Shown: positions 22,783 to 31,509 of the stretch, piece by piece
How positions within the stretch are numbered: the stretch's first letter is position 1
How the letters are laid out: the number at the start of each line of letters is the position of its first letter
DNA from: Candidatus Eisenbacteria bacterium
GTDB taxonomy: Bacteria > Desulfobacterota > Binatia > DP-6
DNA length: 43,474 nt
NCBI GenBank assembly: GCA_035577985.1
Contig: DATJZY010000107.1
Span: forward strand, 1 to 43,474
Direction: 5' to 3'
Notes under the pieces: model-generated
What the model was told of the DNA's origin: nothing
What the model saw: only the letters and a program-made list of their open reading frames with translations
Database searches by the model: none
Made by a program: the position numbers and the translations under genes

Positions 22783-24903
22783 ATGGACAGCCGTTGGTCC
22801 GACAAGGAAGCCGCCGAGTACGTGGATCGCCTCGCCCCCAGGTGGGGCGAGGAGATGGCGCTGCGAGTCTACACCTCGCGCCTGATCGGCCGCGACCCCG
22901 ATCTCGTGATGCACGGGGGCGGCAACACGTCGCTCAAGGGGACGGTGAGGACGCTCGTCGGCGACCAGACCGAGGCGCTTTTCGTCAAGGGCAGCGGCTG
23001 GGACCTCGACGCCATCGAGCCGCCGGGGCTCCCCGGCGTCGACCTCGGGCACCTGCGCCGCCTGCGCGCGCTCGCGGAGCTCTCCGACGAGGAGATGGTG
23101 AACCAGCTCCGCACGCACCTCTTCGACGCCGGCGCCCCGAATCCGTCGGTCGAGACGCTGCTGCACGCCTTCCTCCCGCACAAGTTCATCGATCACACGC
23201 ACGCCGACATCGCGCTCGTGGTGACGAACCAGCCGGCGGCCGAGAACGAGGCGCTCGCGCGCGAGGCGTTCGGTGCCGGCTGGGCGGTGGTGCCGTACAT
23301 CATGCCGGGCTTCGCGCTCGCGAAGCTCGCGGCCGAGGTGTTCGAGAAGAACTCGAAGGTCGAAGGGCTCGTCCTGCTGAACCACGGCCTCTTCACGTTC
23401 GCGGACGACGCGCGCACCGCCTACGAGCGCATGATCGCCGGCGTCGACCGGGCCGAGAAGTTCGTCGGCAAGCGCCGCAAGGACGCGTCGCACGTGACCG
23501 TCCCCGTCGGCGTCGACCTCGCGAAGGCCGAGGGCGCGGCGGCGCGCCTCGCCCCCATCCTGCGCGCCGCGCTCGCGGAGCCGACGGGGAACGGCGATCA
23601 GCCGTGGCGCCGCTGGGTGCTCGAGTATCGCGTGACCGAAGGCACGCTCTGCACGCTCGCGCGCGAGGACGCCGCGGAGCTGTCGATCCGCGGCCCGCTC
23701 ACGCCGGACCACGTGATCCGCACCAAGGGCCCGCACCTCTATCTGCGCGACCTCCCGCTGGGCGAGGACGACCGCTTGCGCGAGCGCGTCGCCGAGGCCG
23801 TCACGACCTATCGCGCCGCCTACGGGGCCTATTTCGACGCGCAGAAAGGTCGCGCGCGCACGAAGGTGACGAAGCTCGATGCGACGCCCCGCGTGATCCT
23901 CGTCCCGGGCATCGGCATCTTCTCCGTCGGTCGTACCAAGGCCGACGCCCGCATCGCCGCCGACATCGCCGACCACACGATCGTCGCCAAGGCGCTCGCG
24001 AACGACGTCGGCCGCTACACCGCCCTCTCCGACGGTGATCTCTTCGACATGGAGTACTGGGTCCTCGAGCAGGCGAAGCTCGGCAAGGCGAAGGATCCCG
24101 TGCTGGCGGGACAGGTGGCGCTCGTCACCGGCGCCGTCGGCGCGATCGGCTTCGGCATCTGCAAGCAGCTCGTCGCGGCGGGCGCGCACGTGGTGCTCTC
24201 GGATCTCGACCAGACGAAGCTCGACGCCGCCGTGAAGGAGCTCGACCCCAAGGGCAAGGGGCTCGCGGCCGCGGTCGTCATGGACGTGACCAGCGAGGCG
24301 TCGGTCGCAGCGGGCTTCGCGCAGGCGGCGCGGCTGTACGGCGGCGTCGACATCGTGGTCTTGAACGCCGGTGTCGCGCACGTGAGTAAGATCGAGGCGA
24401 CCGATCCGGGCGCCTTCCGCCGCGTGATCGACGTGAATCTCGTCGGCTACTTCCTGTGCCTGCGCGAGGGCGCCCAGCTCCTGCGCCGGCAGGGGACGGG
24501 CGGGCACGTGATCGTGAACTCGTCGAAGAACGTGTTCGCGCCCGGCGCCGACTTCGGGACGTACAGCGCGTCCAAGGCCGGCGCCCACCAGCTCGGCAAG
24601 GTCGCCGCGCTCGAGCTCGCCGGCGCGGGCATCCGCGTCAACATGATCAACGCCGACGCCGTGTTCGGCGACGCGTCGCGGCCCTCGGGCCTGTGGCAGG
24701 AGGTGGGACCGGCGCGCGCGAAGTCACGCGGTCTCGATCCGGGCGAGCTGCAGGACTTCTACCGCCAGCGGAATCTCTTGAAGACCCTCATCCTGCCCGA
24801 GCACGTCGGCAACGCGGTCGTGTTCCTCGCCTCGAACCAGACGCCGACGACTGGCGCGACGATCCCAGTCGACGGCGGCGTGCTCGAAGCGTTCCCTCGA
24901 TAG
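22783..24903 (+). CDS. Bifunctional class II aldolase / short-chain dehydrogenase (RhaD-type fusion)
   Basis: A 706-aa fusion protein. Residues 1-about 430 are a class II aldolase domain with GGGNTSLK (45-52), VKGSGWDL, zinc ligands in HTHADIA and NHGLFTF. Residues about 440-706 are an SDR with the NAD motif VTGAVGAIGFG (448-458), NAGVAH, and the catalytic pair in YSASKAG (Tyr594, Lys598). The architecture matches rhamnulose-1-phosphate aldolase/alcohol dehydrogenases that make DHAP and lactaldehyde and then oxidise or reduce the aldehyde. No rhamnose isomerase, kinase or transporter lies nearby, so the true sugar-phosphate substrate is open. Confidence 0.92.
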   Translation: MDSRWSDKEAAEYVDRLAPRWGEEMALRVYTSRLIGRDPDLVMHGGGNTSLKGTVRTLVGDQTEALFVKGSGWDLDAIEPPGLPGVDLGHLRRLRALAELSDEEMVNQLRTHLFDAGAPNPSVETLLHAFLPHKFIDHTHADIALVVTNQPAAENEALAREAFGAGWAVVPYIMPGFALAKLAAEVFEKNSKVEGLVLLNHGLFTFADDARTAYERMIAGVDRAEKFVGKRRKDASHVTVPVGVDLAKAEGAAARLAPILRAALAEPTGNGDQPWRRWVLEYRVTEGTLCTLAREDAAELSIRGPLTPDHVIRTKGPHLYLRDLPLGEDDRLRERVAEAVTTYRAAYGAYFDAQKGRARTKVTKLDATPRVILVPGIGIFSVGRTKADARIAADIADHTIVAKALANDVGRYTALSDGDLFDMEYWVLEQAKLGKAKDPVLAGQVALVTGAVGAIGFGICKQLVAAGAHVVLSDLDQTKLDAAVKELDPKGKGLAAAVVMDVTSEASVAAGFAQAARLYGGVDIVVLNAGVAHVSKIEATDPGAFRRVIDVNLVGYFLCLREGAQLLRRQGTGGHVIVNSSKNVFAPGADFGTYSASKAGAHQLGKVAALELAGAGIRVNMINADAVFGDASRPSGLWQEVGPARAKSRGLDPGELQDFYRQRNLLKTLILPEHVGNAVVFLASNQTPTTGATIPVDGGVLEAFPR

Positions 24904-24906
24904 CCG

Positions 24907-24926
24907 ACCCGAGCCGCGGCTCGGGT
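24907..24926 (+). terminator. Perfect 20-bp palindrome after the aldolase-SDR gene
   Basis: ACCCGAGCCG followed directly by its reverse complement CGGCTCGGGT, three bases after the stop codon. A hairpin terminator is likely, but there is no run of T after it. Confidence 0.55.
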
Positions 24927-24945
24927 TAGCGTCCGTACCTCGTCT

Positions 24946-24971
24946 GGCGCGCCAGCTTCGCTGGCCGCGCC
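24946..24971. repeat. Stem-loop in the aldolase/carboxylase intergenic region
   Basis: GGCGCGCCAGC and GCTGG(C)CGCGCC pair over 11 bp with a TTC loop and one bulged C. It is the middle of three hairpins in 137 bp; its role is not known. Confidence 0.45.
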
Positions 24972-25010
24972 ATGCCGGTCGCGCGTGTCACGAACGCCAC
25001 ACTCTCGCCC

Positions 25011-25037
25011 CCGACCCAAGACGGAGTCTTGGGTCGG
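25011..25037 (-). terminator. Perfect 12-bp stem-loop terminator after the carboxylase gene
   Basis: CCGACCCAAGAC, loop GGA, GTCTTGGGTCGG. On the minus strand it begins 4 nt beyond the stop of the acyl-CoA carboxylase gene. There is no U-tract, so termination may rely on the strong stem or on Rho. Confidence 0.6.
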
Positions 25038-25040
25038 TTC

Positions 25041-28000
25041 CTACCAGGTGTCGATGCAGGGGCGCTTCTTGCGCCGTCGCGGTCGCGGCGGCGGGACCGA
25101 GCGCAGCGCGGTCGTGATCCAGCGCCGCGAGTCGGCGGGATCGATCACGTCGTCGATCTCGAAGTAGGTCGCGTAGCTGACGGCCTTGCCGTGCTCGTAC
25201 ATGCGCGCGACCATCTCCTCGAAGAGCTTGGTGCGCGCGGCCGGATCCTCGATCGCGGCGAGCTCCTTGCGATAGCCGAGCTTCACGGCGCCCTCGAGGC
25301 CCATGCCGCCGAACTCGCCCGTCGGCCACGCGACCGTGAAGAGCGGCGCGTGGAAGCTGCCGCCCGCCATCGCCTGCGCGCCGAGGCCGTAGCCCTTGCG
25401 CAGCACGATCGTGAAGAACGGCACCGTGAGGCTCGCACCGGTGACGAAGAGCCGGCTCACGTGACGCACGAGCGCCGTCTTCTCCGCCTCGGGCCCGACC
25501 ATCATGCCCGGCGTGTCGCACAGGAGCAGGATCGGGAGATCGAACGCGTCGCAGAGCTGCATGAAGCGCGCCGCCTTGTCCGCGCCGTCGCGGTCGATCG
25601 CGCCCGCGAGATGACTCGGGTCGTTCGCGATGATGCCGAGCGGACGGCCCTCGACGCGCGCGAGCGCCGTGACCATGCCGAGGCCGAAGTGGCGGCGGAG
25701 CTCGAGCACGCTGCCGGCGTCGGCGAGCGTCCGCACGACCTTGCGCACGTCGTAGATGCGCAGGCGGTTCTCCGGCACGATGCCGCGCAGCTCGCGCTGA
25801 TCGGCGCACGTCCACTCGGCGAGCGGGCCCTGGAAGTAGGAGAGGTACTGCTTCGCCGCGCGCACGGCCTCGGCCTCGTCGGCGACCGCCACGTCGACCA
25901 CGCCGTTCGGCACCTGCACGTGCATCGGTCCGACCTCGTCGGGGTGGAAGACGCCGAGCCCGCCGCCCTCGATCATGGCGGGGCCACCCATGCCGATCGA
26001 CGAGTTCGCGGTGGCGATGACGACGTCGCAGCAGCCGAGCAGCGCCGCATTGCCCGCGAAGCAACGCCCCGAGTTGACGCCGACCAGCGGCACGAGGCCC
26101 GAGAGCCGCCCCCAGTAGTTGAAGGCCCAGCAGTCGAGCCCGGCGACGCCGGCGCCGTCGGTGTCGCCGGGCCGGCCGCCGCCGCCCTCGGTGCAGAAGA
26201 CGACCGGCAGGCGCCACTGCGCGGCGAGCTCGAACAGGCGGTCCTTCTTGCGGTGGTTCTGCAGGCCCTGCGTGCCGGCGAGGACGCTGTAGTCGTACGA
26301 CATCACGACGCAGCGCGAGCGGGTGTCGTCGAAGAGGGACCCGTTCACACGCCCGATGCCCGCGACGAGCCCGTCGGCGGGCGTGCGATCGATCAGCTCC
26401 TCGACCGGCCGGCGCCGCCGCTGCGCCGCGATCACGAGCGAGCCGTATTCGACGAAGCTGCCCGGATCGCAGAGGTCGTCGACGTTCTCGCGCGCCGTGC
26501 GCTGTCCGGTCGCGCGGCGCCGCGCGACGGCCTCGGGGCGCGCGGCGTCGAGCGTCTTCGCGTGTCGCGCGTCGACCTCGGCCAGGTCGGGACGAATGCG
26601 GTCGAGATCGACTTTCGCCGCTTCGCCGGTGGCCGACACGCCGACCTCGGCCTCCTCGAGGACGACGAGTGGATGGCCCTCGTAGACGGTGTCGCCGGCG
26701 CCCGCGTGCAGCGCGCGCACGACCCCGCTCGCGGGCGCGGTCACGACGTGCTCCATCTTCATGGCTTCCATCACGAGGAGCTGCGCGCCGGCGGGCACGG
26801 CGTCGCCCACGGCGACGTCGATCGCGACGATCGTCCCCTGCATCGGCGCGCGCACCACGATGCCGCCGTCGGGCGCCGTGACCGGTGCACCGGCGGCTGC
26901 CGGCGACGCGGCGCTCGCGGTCTTGCCGTGCACGAGGACGGCGAGGGGATCGCGCGCGTCGACCTTGGCGCCCGCGAGGCCCGCCGCGGGCTTCGGCGAC
27001 GGCTCGTCCGGCGGGACGAGCGTGGCAAGGTGGTCGTCGACGAAGCGCGTGTCCACGTCGTACGTCGCGAGGGCCGGATCGCGGAGGAGGTACCGGAGGA
27101 ACTGCAGGTTCGTCGCGACGCCCTCGACGCGGAACTCGGCGAGCGCGCGTGACGCCTTGGCGACGGCGCCCTCGAAGCCGGGCGCCGCGACGATGACCTT
27201 CGCCAGCAGCGAATCGAAGCTCGGGCTCGGCCGGTAGCCGGCGTAGCCGCACGTGTCGACCCGCACCCCGGGTCCCGTCGGCACCTCGAAGACGCCGAGC
27301 GCGCCCGCCGACGGCCGCACGGTGCCGTCGGCGGCGAGCGTCTCCATGTTGACGCGCGCCTGGATCGCGACGCCGCGGGGCGCTCCGACGCCCTCCTGCA
27401 CGAGCCCGAGGTCCGCGAGCGAGCGCCCCGCCGCGAGCCCGAGCTGGATCGCGACCAGGTCCGTCCCCGTCACCAGCTCGGTCACCGTGTGCTCGACCTG
27501 CAGGCGCGGGTTCGCCTCGATGAAGACGAAGCGGCTCGGATGCGCGGCGTCGACCAGGAACTCGAACGTGCCGACGCCGGCGTACCTCGCCGCCGACGCG
27601 AGCCGGACCGCGGCGTCGGCGAGACGCGCGCGCACGTCGGTCGCGAGGCCCGGCGCGGGCGCAATCTCGACCAGCTTCTGGTGGCGGCGCTGGAGGCTGC
27701 AGTCGCGCTCGCCCAGCTGCACGACCGCGCCGGTGCCGTCGCCGACGATCTGCACCTCGACGTGCCGGGCGCGCGGCAGGAGCTCCTCGACGTAGAGGTC
27801 GCCGTTGCCGAACGCGGCTTCGGCCTCCGAGCGGCAGCGCGCCCACGCAGCGTCGAGCTCGACGGCGCTCCGCACGACGCGCATGCCGCGCCCGCCGCCG
27901 CCCGCCACCGCCTTCACCATGACGGCACCGCCCGAGCCGCGGGCAGCGAGGAACACGCGCGCGTCGTCGAGGCTCGTCGCGCGCCCGGTTCCCGCGAGCA

Positions 28001-28388
28001 CCGGAACCCCGACGCGCTCGGCGAGCGCCCGCGCTGCCGCCTTGTCGCCGAGCAGCTCCAGCGTCTCGGGGCGCGGCCCGACGAAGACGAGGCCGGCGTC
28101 GGCGACGCTGCGCGCGAACGTCGCGCGCTCGGCGAGGAAGCCGTAGCCGGGGTGCACGGCGTCGCAGGACGCCTGGCGCGCGACCCAGAGGAGCTGCTCG
28201 ACGTCGAGGTAGGCGCGCGGGCCGTGGCCGCGGAGGGCGTGCACCGCGTCCATGCGGCGCACGTGCAGGCACGCCTCGTCGTCCTCGGAGTAGACGCCGA
28301 CCGTGGCGATGCCGAGCTCGGCCGCCGAGCGGGCGATGCGAATCGCGATCTCGCCGCGGTTGGCCACGAGCAGGCGGGTGATCCGCAT
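25041..28388 (-). CDS. Single-chain biotin-dependent acyl-CoA carboxylase (BC-BCCP-CT)
   Basis: A 1115-aa protein carrying all three carboxylase functions. Residues 1-about 450 are biotin carboxylase, with LVANRGEIAIRI, HPGYGFLAERATFA, KAVAGGGGRGMRVV (ATP-grasp) and FIEANPRLQVEHTVTEL. Residues about 500-577 are the biotinyl domain, with EAMKMEHVV and biotin-accepting Lys544. Residues about 600-1100 are a carboxyltransferase of the propionyl/methylcrotonyl type, with CAGNAALLG, ANSSIGMGGPAMIEGGGLG and CDTPGMMVG. The layout resembles single-chain long-chain acyl-CoA carboxylases. The substrate may be acetyl-, propionyl- or long-chain acyl-CoA. TATGAG lies 8 nt before the ATG, with a weak -35. 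Confidence 0.93.
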   Translation of the reverse strand: MRITRLLVANRGEIAIRIARSAAELGIATVGVYSEDDEACLHVRRMDAVHALRGHGPRAYLDVEQLLWVARQASCDAVHPGYGFLAERATFARSVADAGLVFVGPRPETLELLGDKAAARALAERVGVPVLAGTGRATSLDDARVFLAARGSGGAVMVKAVAGGGGRGMRVVRSAVELDAAWARCRSEAEAAFGNGDLYVEELLPRARHVEVQIVGDGTGAVVQLGERDCSLQRRHQKLVEIAPAPGLATDVRARLADAAVRLASAARYAGVGTFEFLVDAAHPSRFVFIEANPRLQVEHTVTELVTGTDLVAIQLGLAAGRSLADLGLVQEGVGAPRGVAIQARVNMETLAADGTVRPSAGALGVFEVPTGPGVRVDTCGYAGYRPSPSFDSLLAKVIVAAPGFEGAVAKASRALAEFRVEGVATNLQFLRYLLRDPALATYDVDTRFVDDHLATLVPPDEPSPKPAAGLAGAKVDARDPLAVLVHGKTASAASPAAAGAPVTAPDGGIVVRAPMQGTIVAIDVAVGDAVPAGAQLLVMEAMKMEHVVTAPASGVVRALHAGAGDTVYEGHPLVVLEEAEVGVSATGEAAKVDLDRIRPDLAEVDARHAKTLDAARPEAVARRRATGQRTARENVDDLCDPGSFVEYGSLVIAAQRRRRPVEELIDRTPADGLVAGIGRVNGSLFDDTRSRCVVMSYDYSVLAGTQGLQNHRKKDRLFELAAQWRLPVVFCTEGGGGRPGDTDGAGVAGLDCWAFNYWGRLSGLVPLVGVNSGRCFAGNAALLGCCDVVIATANSSIGMGGPAMIEGGGLGVFHPDEVGPMHVQVPNGVVDVAVADEAEAVRAAKQYLSYFQGPLAEWTCADQRELRGIVPENRLRIYDVRKVVRTLADAGSVLELRRHFGLGMVTALARVEGRPLGIIANDPSHLAGAIDRDGADKAARFMQLCDAFDLPILLLCDTPGMMVGPEAEKTALVRHVSRLFVTGASLTVPFFTIVLRKGYGLGAQAMAGGSFHAPLFTVAWPTGEFGGMGLEGAVKLGYRKELAAIEDPAARTKLFEEMVARMYEHGKAVSYATYFEIDDVIDPADSRRWITTALRSVPPPRPRRRKKRPCIDTW

Positions 28389-28505
28389 CGCCGAGGCTCA
28401 TACCCCGAACCGGGGCGCGCGCACGAGCGCCGGCGAGGGGCGATGGCAATAGCCCCCGCGTCGTGGTGAGTGGGCCCCTACACGTCATCCATGGAGGGTC
28501 GTTCC

Positions 28506-29189
28506 ATGATCGATCTCTACACCGCGCCCACGCCGAACGGCTGGAAGGCTTCGATCACGCTCGAAGAGCTCGCGATCCCGTACGAGGTCCACGTCGTGAA
28601 CCTGATGGCCGGCGACCAGAAGACGCCGGAGTACCTGAAGCTCAATCCGAACGGCCGGATCCCGACCATCGTCGATCGCGACGAGGGGAACTTCCCGGTC
28701 TTCGAGTCGGGCGCGATCATGATCTATCTGGCGGAGAAGGCGGGGCGGCTCCTCCCGACCGATCGCAAGGGACGCTCGCGCGTCATCCAGTGGGTGATGT
28801 TCCAGATGGGCGGCGTCGGCCCGATGATGGGACAGGCGAACGTCTTCTTCCGCTACTTCCCGGAGAAGATCCCCTCGGCCATCGCGCGCTACCAGAACGA
28901 GTCGCGCCGGCTCTTCGAGGTGCTCGACGGCCGGCTCGGCGAGAGCGAGTGGCTCGCCGGTGACTTCTCGATCGCCGACATCGCAAACTGGTCGTGGGTC
29001 CGGACGCACAAGTGGTCGGGCGTCTCGATCGACGGCCTCGCGCACCTGGAGCGCTGGATGGGGCAGATGGCGGCGCGGCCGGCGTGTCAGCGCGGTGTCG
29101 AGGTGCCGTTCAAGCTGCCCGATCTCGCCGAGGACACGAAGGGCGCCGAAGAGTTCGCGAAGGGCGCGCAGACGATCCTGCAGAAGTGA
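28506..29189 (+). CDS. Glutathione S-transferase family protein
   Basis: A 227-aa cytosolic protein. The N-terminal thioredoxin-fold domain (1-80) has [33 protein letters not shown] (cis-Pro loop) and [13 protein letters not shown] (glutathione-binding Glu-Ser). The C-terminal helical domain has [14 protein letters not shown] (N-capping box). It resembles the YfcG/Ure2p-like group, active in disulfide-bond reduction or conjugation. GGAGGGT lies 8-14 nt before ATG 28506; two upstream in-frame starts are less likely. It converges on a second GST gene with a 4-bp gap. Confidence 0.92.
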   Translation: MIDLYTAPTPNGWKASITLEELAIPYEVHVVNLMAGDQKTPEYLKLNPNGRIPTIVDRDEGNFPVFESGAIMIYLAEKAGRLLPTDRKGRSRVIQWVMFQMGGVGPMMGQANVFFRYFPEKIPSAIARYQNESRRLFEVLDGRLGESEWLAGDFSIADIANWSWVRTHKWSGVSIDGLAHLERWMGQMAARPACQRGVEVPFKLPDLAEDTKGAEEFAKGAQTILQK

Positions 29190-29193
29190 TCGC

Positions 29194-29862
29194 TCAGGCG
29201 TCGCGGCTCGTCCGATACGGTTCCTCTTCCGGGATGAAGCGCTTCTCGGCGAGCGCGGCCTTTGTCCATTCGCGCATCGCCGACAGCGCCAGGACGGCCT
29301 TCATGTATTCGGCGCACGGGCGCGGCACCTCCACGTCGTAGGTGACGAACCGCGTGACGACCGGGGCGTAGAACGCGTCGGCTGCGCCGAACGCGCCGAA
29401 GAGGAACGGACCATCCGCCCTGTGCTCGGCGCGAAGGCCGCTCCACATGCTCGTGATGCGCTCGACGTCCCGCGCGACCTGCGCGCTCCACCCCACTCCC
29501 GGCAGCCGCGCCTCGAGGTTCATCGGTAGCCGATGGCGCAGGTCCGAGAATCCTGCGTGCATCTCGGCGCAGATCGAGCGGGCGCGCGCGCGGGCCTTCG
29601 CCTCGGCCGGCCAGACGCCCTTCTCGGGGCAGCGCTCGGCGATCCACTCCGCGATTGCGAGCGTGTCCCAGACCGCGAAGCCGTCGTCGACGAGGACCGG
29701 GACCAGGCCGGCGGGAGACACCTTGGCGACTTCGTGCCGGAAGCCGTCGGCGAAGAGCTCGACCTTCTTCTCTTCGAAGTCGACGCCGAGCTGGCGCAGC
29801 AGCAGCCAGGCGCGCAGTGACCACGACGAGTAGTTCTTGTTGCCGACGTACAGGGTGCGCAT
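29194..29862 (-). CDS. Glutathione S-transferase family protein
   Basis: A 222-aa GST. It starts MRTLYVGNKNYSSWSLRAWLLLRQ, where the Ser-Ser-Trp-Ser segment is the likely thiolate-stabilising loop. Then come SPAGLVPVLVDDG, WDTLAIAEWIAERCPE and a C-terminal domain with FGAADAFYAPVVTRF. It belongs to a different GST subgroup from its convergent neighbour, so it is not a recent duplication. TATCGT ends 5 nt before the ATG, predicting a leaderless message, and the -35 falls in a 14-bp palindrome. The substrate is unknown; detoxification or tyrosine-type isomerisation are typical. Confidence 0.9.
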   Translation of the reverse strand: MRTLYVGNKNYSSWSLRAWLLLRQLGVDFEEKKVELFADGFRHEVAKVSPAGLVPVLVDDGFAVWDTLAIAEWIAERCPEKGVWPAEAKARARARSICAEMHAGFSDLRHRLPMNLEARLPGVGWSAQVARDVERITSMWSGLRAEHRADGPFLFGAFGAADAFYAPVVTRFVTYDVEVPRPCAEYMKAVLALSAMREWTKAALAEKRFIPEEEPYRTSRDA

Positions 29863-29867
29863 CCCCG

Positions 29868-29896
29868 ACGATACGACGTCGGTGCGGCCGAGTCAT
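29868..29896 (-). promoter_or_regulatory. Leaderless promoter of the second GST gene
   Basis: On the minus strand: ATGACT (29896-29891), 17-bp spacer, TATCGT (29873-29868), 5 nt to ATG 29862. Confidence 0.45.
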
Positions 29897-29905
29897 CCGG
29901 ATGAC
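29892..29905. promoter_or_regulatory. Perfect 14-bp palindrome between divergent genes
   Basis: GTCATCCGGATGAC is fully symmetrical. It overlaps the GST -35 on the minus strand and an ATGACG on the plus strand. It is a candidate operator, or a symmetric -35 region. Confidence 0.4.
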
Positions 29906-29928
29906 GCCGGCGCGCGACGGCACCGGCG

Positions 29929-31509
29929 TTGCTCTTCGTGGCCGGCCAGCCCACGAGCGTGCGTGTCGACGCCCCCACGGGCGGTGACGACCGGCAGGAA
30001 GCCATCCCGACCGGCAAATTCGTGGCGCCGCCGGTGCCGACCGAGGGCGAGGCTGCGTGGGGCGTGCGGCTGCTCGCACTGTTCGCGCTGCCGTTCTGCG
30101 GCGTCGGCATCGCGACCGCCGTCGGCGCCGTCCGCAAGGCGACTGCGGGCGACTGGTTCGCGGCCGGATTCCTCGCGATCTTCGCGCTCACGTTCGGCGG
30201 CGTGGGCGCGGGCCTCGTCGCCGCCCTCGCGTGGGGACGCGGGACGATCGCGCGCCAGCGGGAGCGGGCGCGCGAGCATCCCGACGAGCCATGGCTCTGG
30301 CGCGATGACTGGGCGGCGAAGGAGGTCCGCGGCAGCGCACGCGCCGGCATGTGGGGCATGCTCGCGTTCGCCGTGCTGTGGAACCTGATCTCGGGCCCGG
30401 GCGCGGTCATGGCGGTCCGAGAAGCCCTCGCGAAGGGCAACCGCATCGTCCTCGTCGCGCTCGTCTTCCCCGTGGTCGGAGTGGGCCTGCTGGTCGCCGC
30501 CGCGCGCCGCGCCCTCCAGTACCGCCGCTTCGGCGAGTCGGTGCTCGAGCTCGCGACGGTGCCGATCCCCGTGGGACGCCGCCTCGTCGCGACCGTGCGC
30601 GCGGGCGTGCCGACGCCGCCGGCGGACGGCTTCCGCGTCGTGCTGTCCTGCATCAACCGACAGACGACGGGATCGGGCGACGACCAGAGCACGTCGGAGC
30701 ACGTCCGGTGGCAGGAGGAGCGCCGGGTCGCCGGCACCGCCGTGCGAGACTACCAGGGCGCCGGCACGATGATCCCGATCGACATCCCGATCGCGGCGGA
30801 CGCGCCCGGCACGGACCAGAGCCGTCCCCGCGACGAGATCGCGTGGCGCCTCACGGTGTCGGCGCCGCTTCCCGGCGTCGACTTCGAGGCGACGTTCGAC
30901 GTCCCCGTGTACTACACCGACGAGAGCCGCCGGCCGCTGCCGCCGGGAGAGGCCGCCCGATCCGAGGCGCCGGCGCTCGCGGCGACGAGCGACGTGCCCC
31001 CGTCGTCGATCACGGTGACCGAAGAGGCGGACGGCGTGACGATCGTCGTGCCCGCGTTCCGCAATCCGCGCCCGACGCTGTCGCTCGCGGGCTTCACGCT
31101 GCTGTGGACCGGCACGATCTGGGTCCAGCGCCACTTCGGCGCGCCGCTCGTCTTCCCGATCGTCACGGGCGCGATCGGGGCCCTCTTGTGGTGGGTGGTG
31201 CTCGCCCTGGCGTTCGTCTCGAAGCGTGTCGTCGTGCGGAAGAGCGGGCTGACGGTCACGACCCGGTTCCTCGGGGTCTCGCAAACGCGTCTCGTCGATA
31301 CGGCCGACGTCGCCGACGTCGAGATGCCGATCCGCATGCAGGCCGGCGACACGCCGTACTACAGCGTCGCCGTGCGCCGCCGTGCGATCGAAGGGCGCCG
31401 GCTCGGCGGCTCCGTCACCGTCGCCGACGGCGTGCGCGACAAGCGCGAGGCGGAGCGTCTCGTGGCGGCGATCTGCGCGGCGCTCGGCCTCGCGCGACCA
31501 TCGCGCTAG
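29929..31509 (+). CDS. Membrane protein of unknown function
   Basis: A 526-aa protein with about six hydrophobic segments: near residues 47-62, 76-96, 142-160, 172-190, 385-400 and 405-425. Between them lies a soluble beta-rich region (about 200-330: RRLVATVRAGVPTPPADGFRVVLSC, WRLTVSAPLPGVDFEATFDVPVYY) that reads like an Ig-like or arrestin-like sheet. The C-terminal 100 residues look cytoplasmic (KRVVVRKSGLTVTTRFLGVSQTR). I do not recognise the family; a DUF3592-like membrane protein is a loose comparison. TTG 29929, GTG 29938 and GTG 29959 are candidate starts. Its stop overlaps the convergent gene at CTAG. Confidence 0.7.
   Translation: MLFVAGQPTSVRVDAPTGGDDRQEAIPTGKFVAPPVPTEGEAAWGVRLLALFALPFCGVGIATAVGAVRKATAGDWFAAGFLAIFALTFGGVGAGLVAALAWGRGTIARQRERAREHPDEPWLWRDDWAAKEVRGSARAGMWGMLAFAVLWNLISGPGAVMAVREALAKGNRIVLVALVFPVVGVGLLVAAARRALQYRRFGESVLELATVPIPVGRRLVATVRAGVPTPPADGFRVVLSCINRQTTGSGDDQSTSEHVRWQEERRVAGTAVRDYQGAGTMIPIDIPIAADAPGTDQSRPRDEIAWRLTVSAPLPGVDFEATFDVPVYYTDESRRPLPPGEAARSEAPALAATSDVPPSSITVTEEADGVTIVVPAFRNPRPTLSLAGFTLLWTGTIWVQRHFGAPLVFPIVTGAIGALLWWVVLALAFVSKRVVVRKSGLTVTTRFLGVSQTRLVDTADVADVEMPIRMQAGDTPYYSVAVRRRAIEGRRLGGSVTVADGVRDKREAERLVAAICAALGLARPSR

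Noticed and set aside
28470..28505. Upstream in-frame starts of the first GST (28470 and 28491)
   Set aside because: They would place the strong GGAGG ribosome binding site inside the coding region and add residues before the usual MIDLY start.
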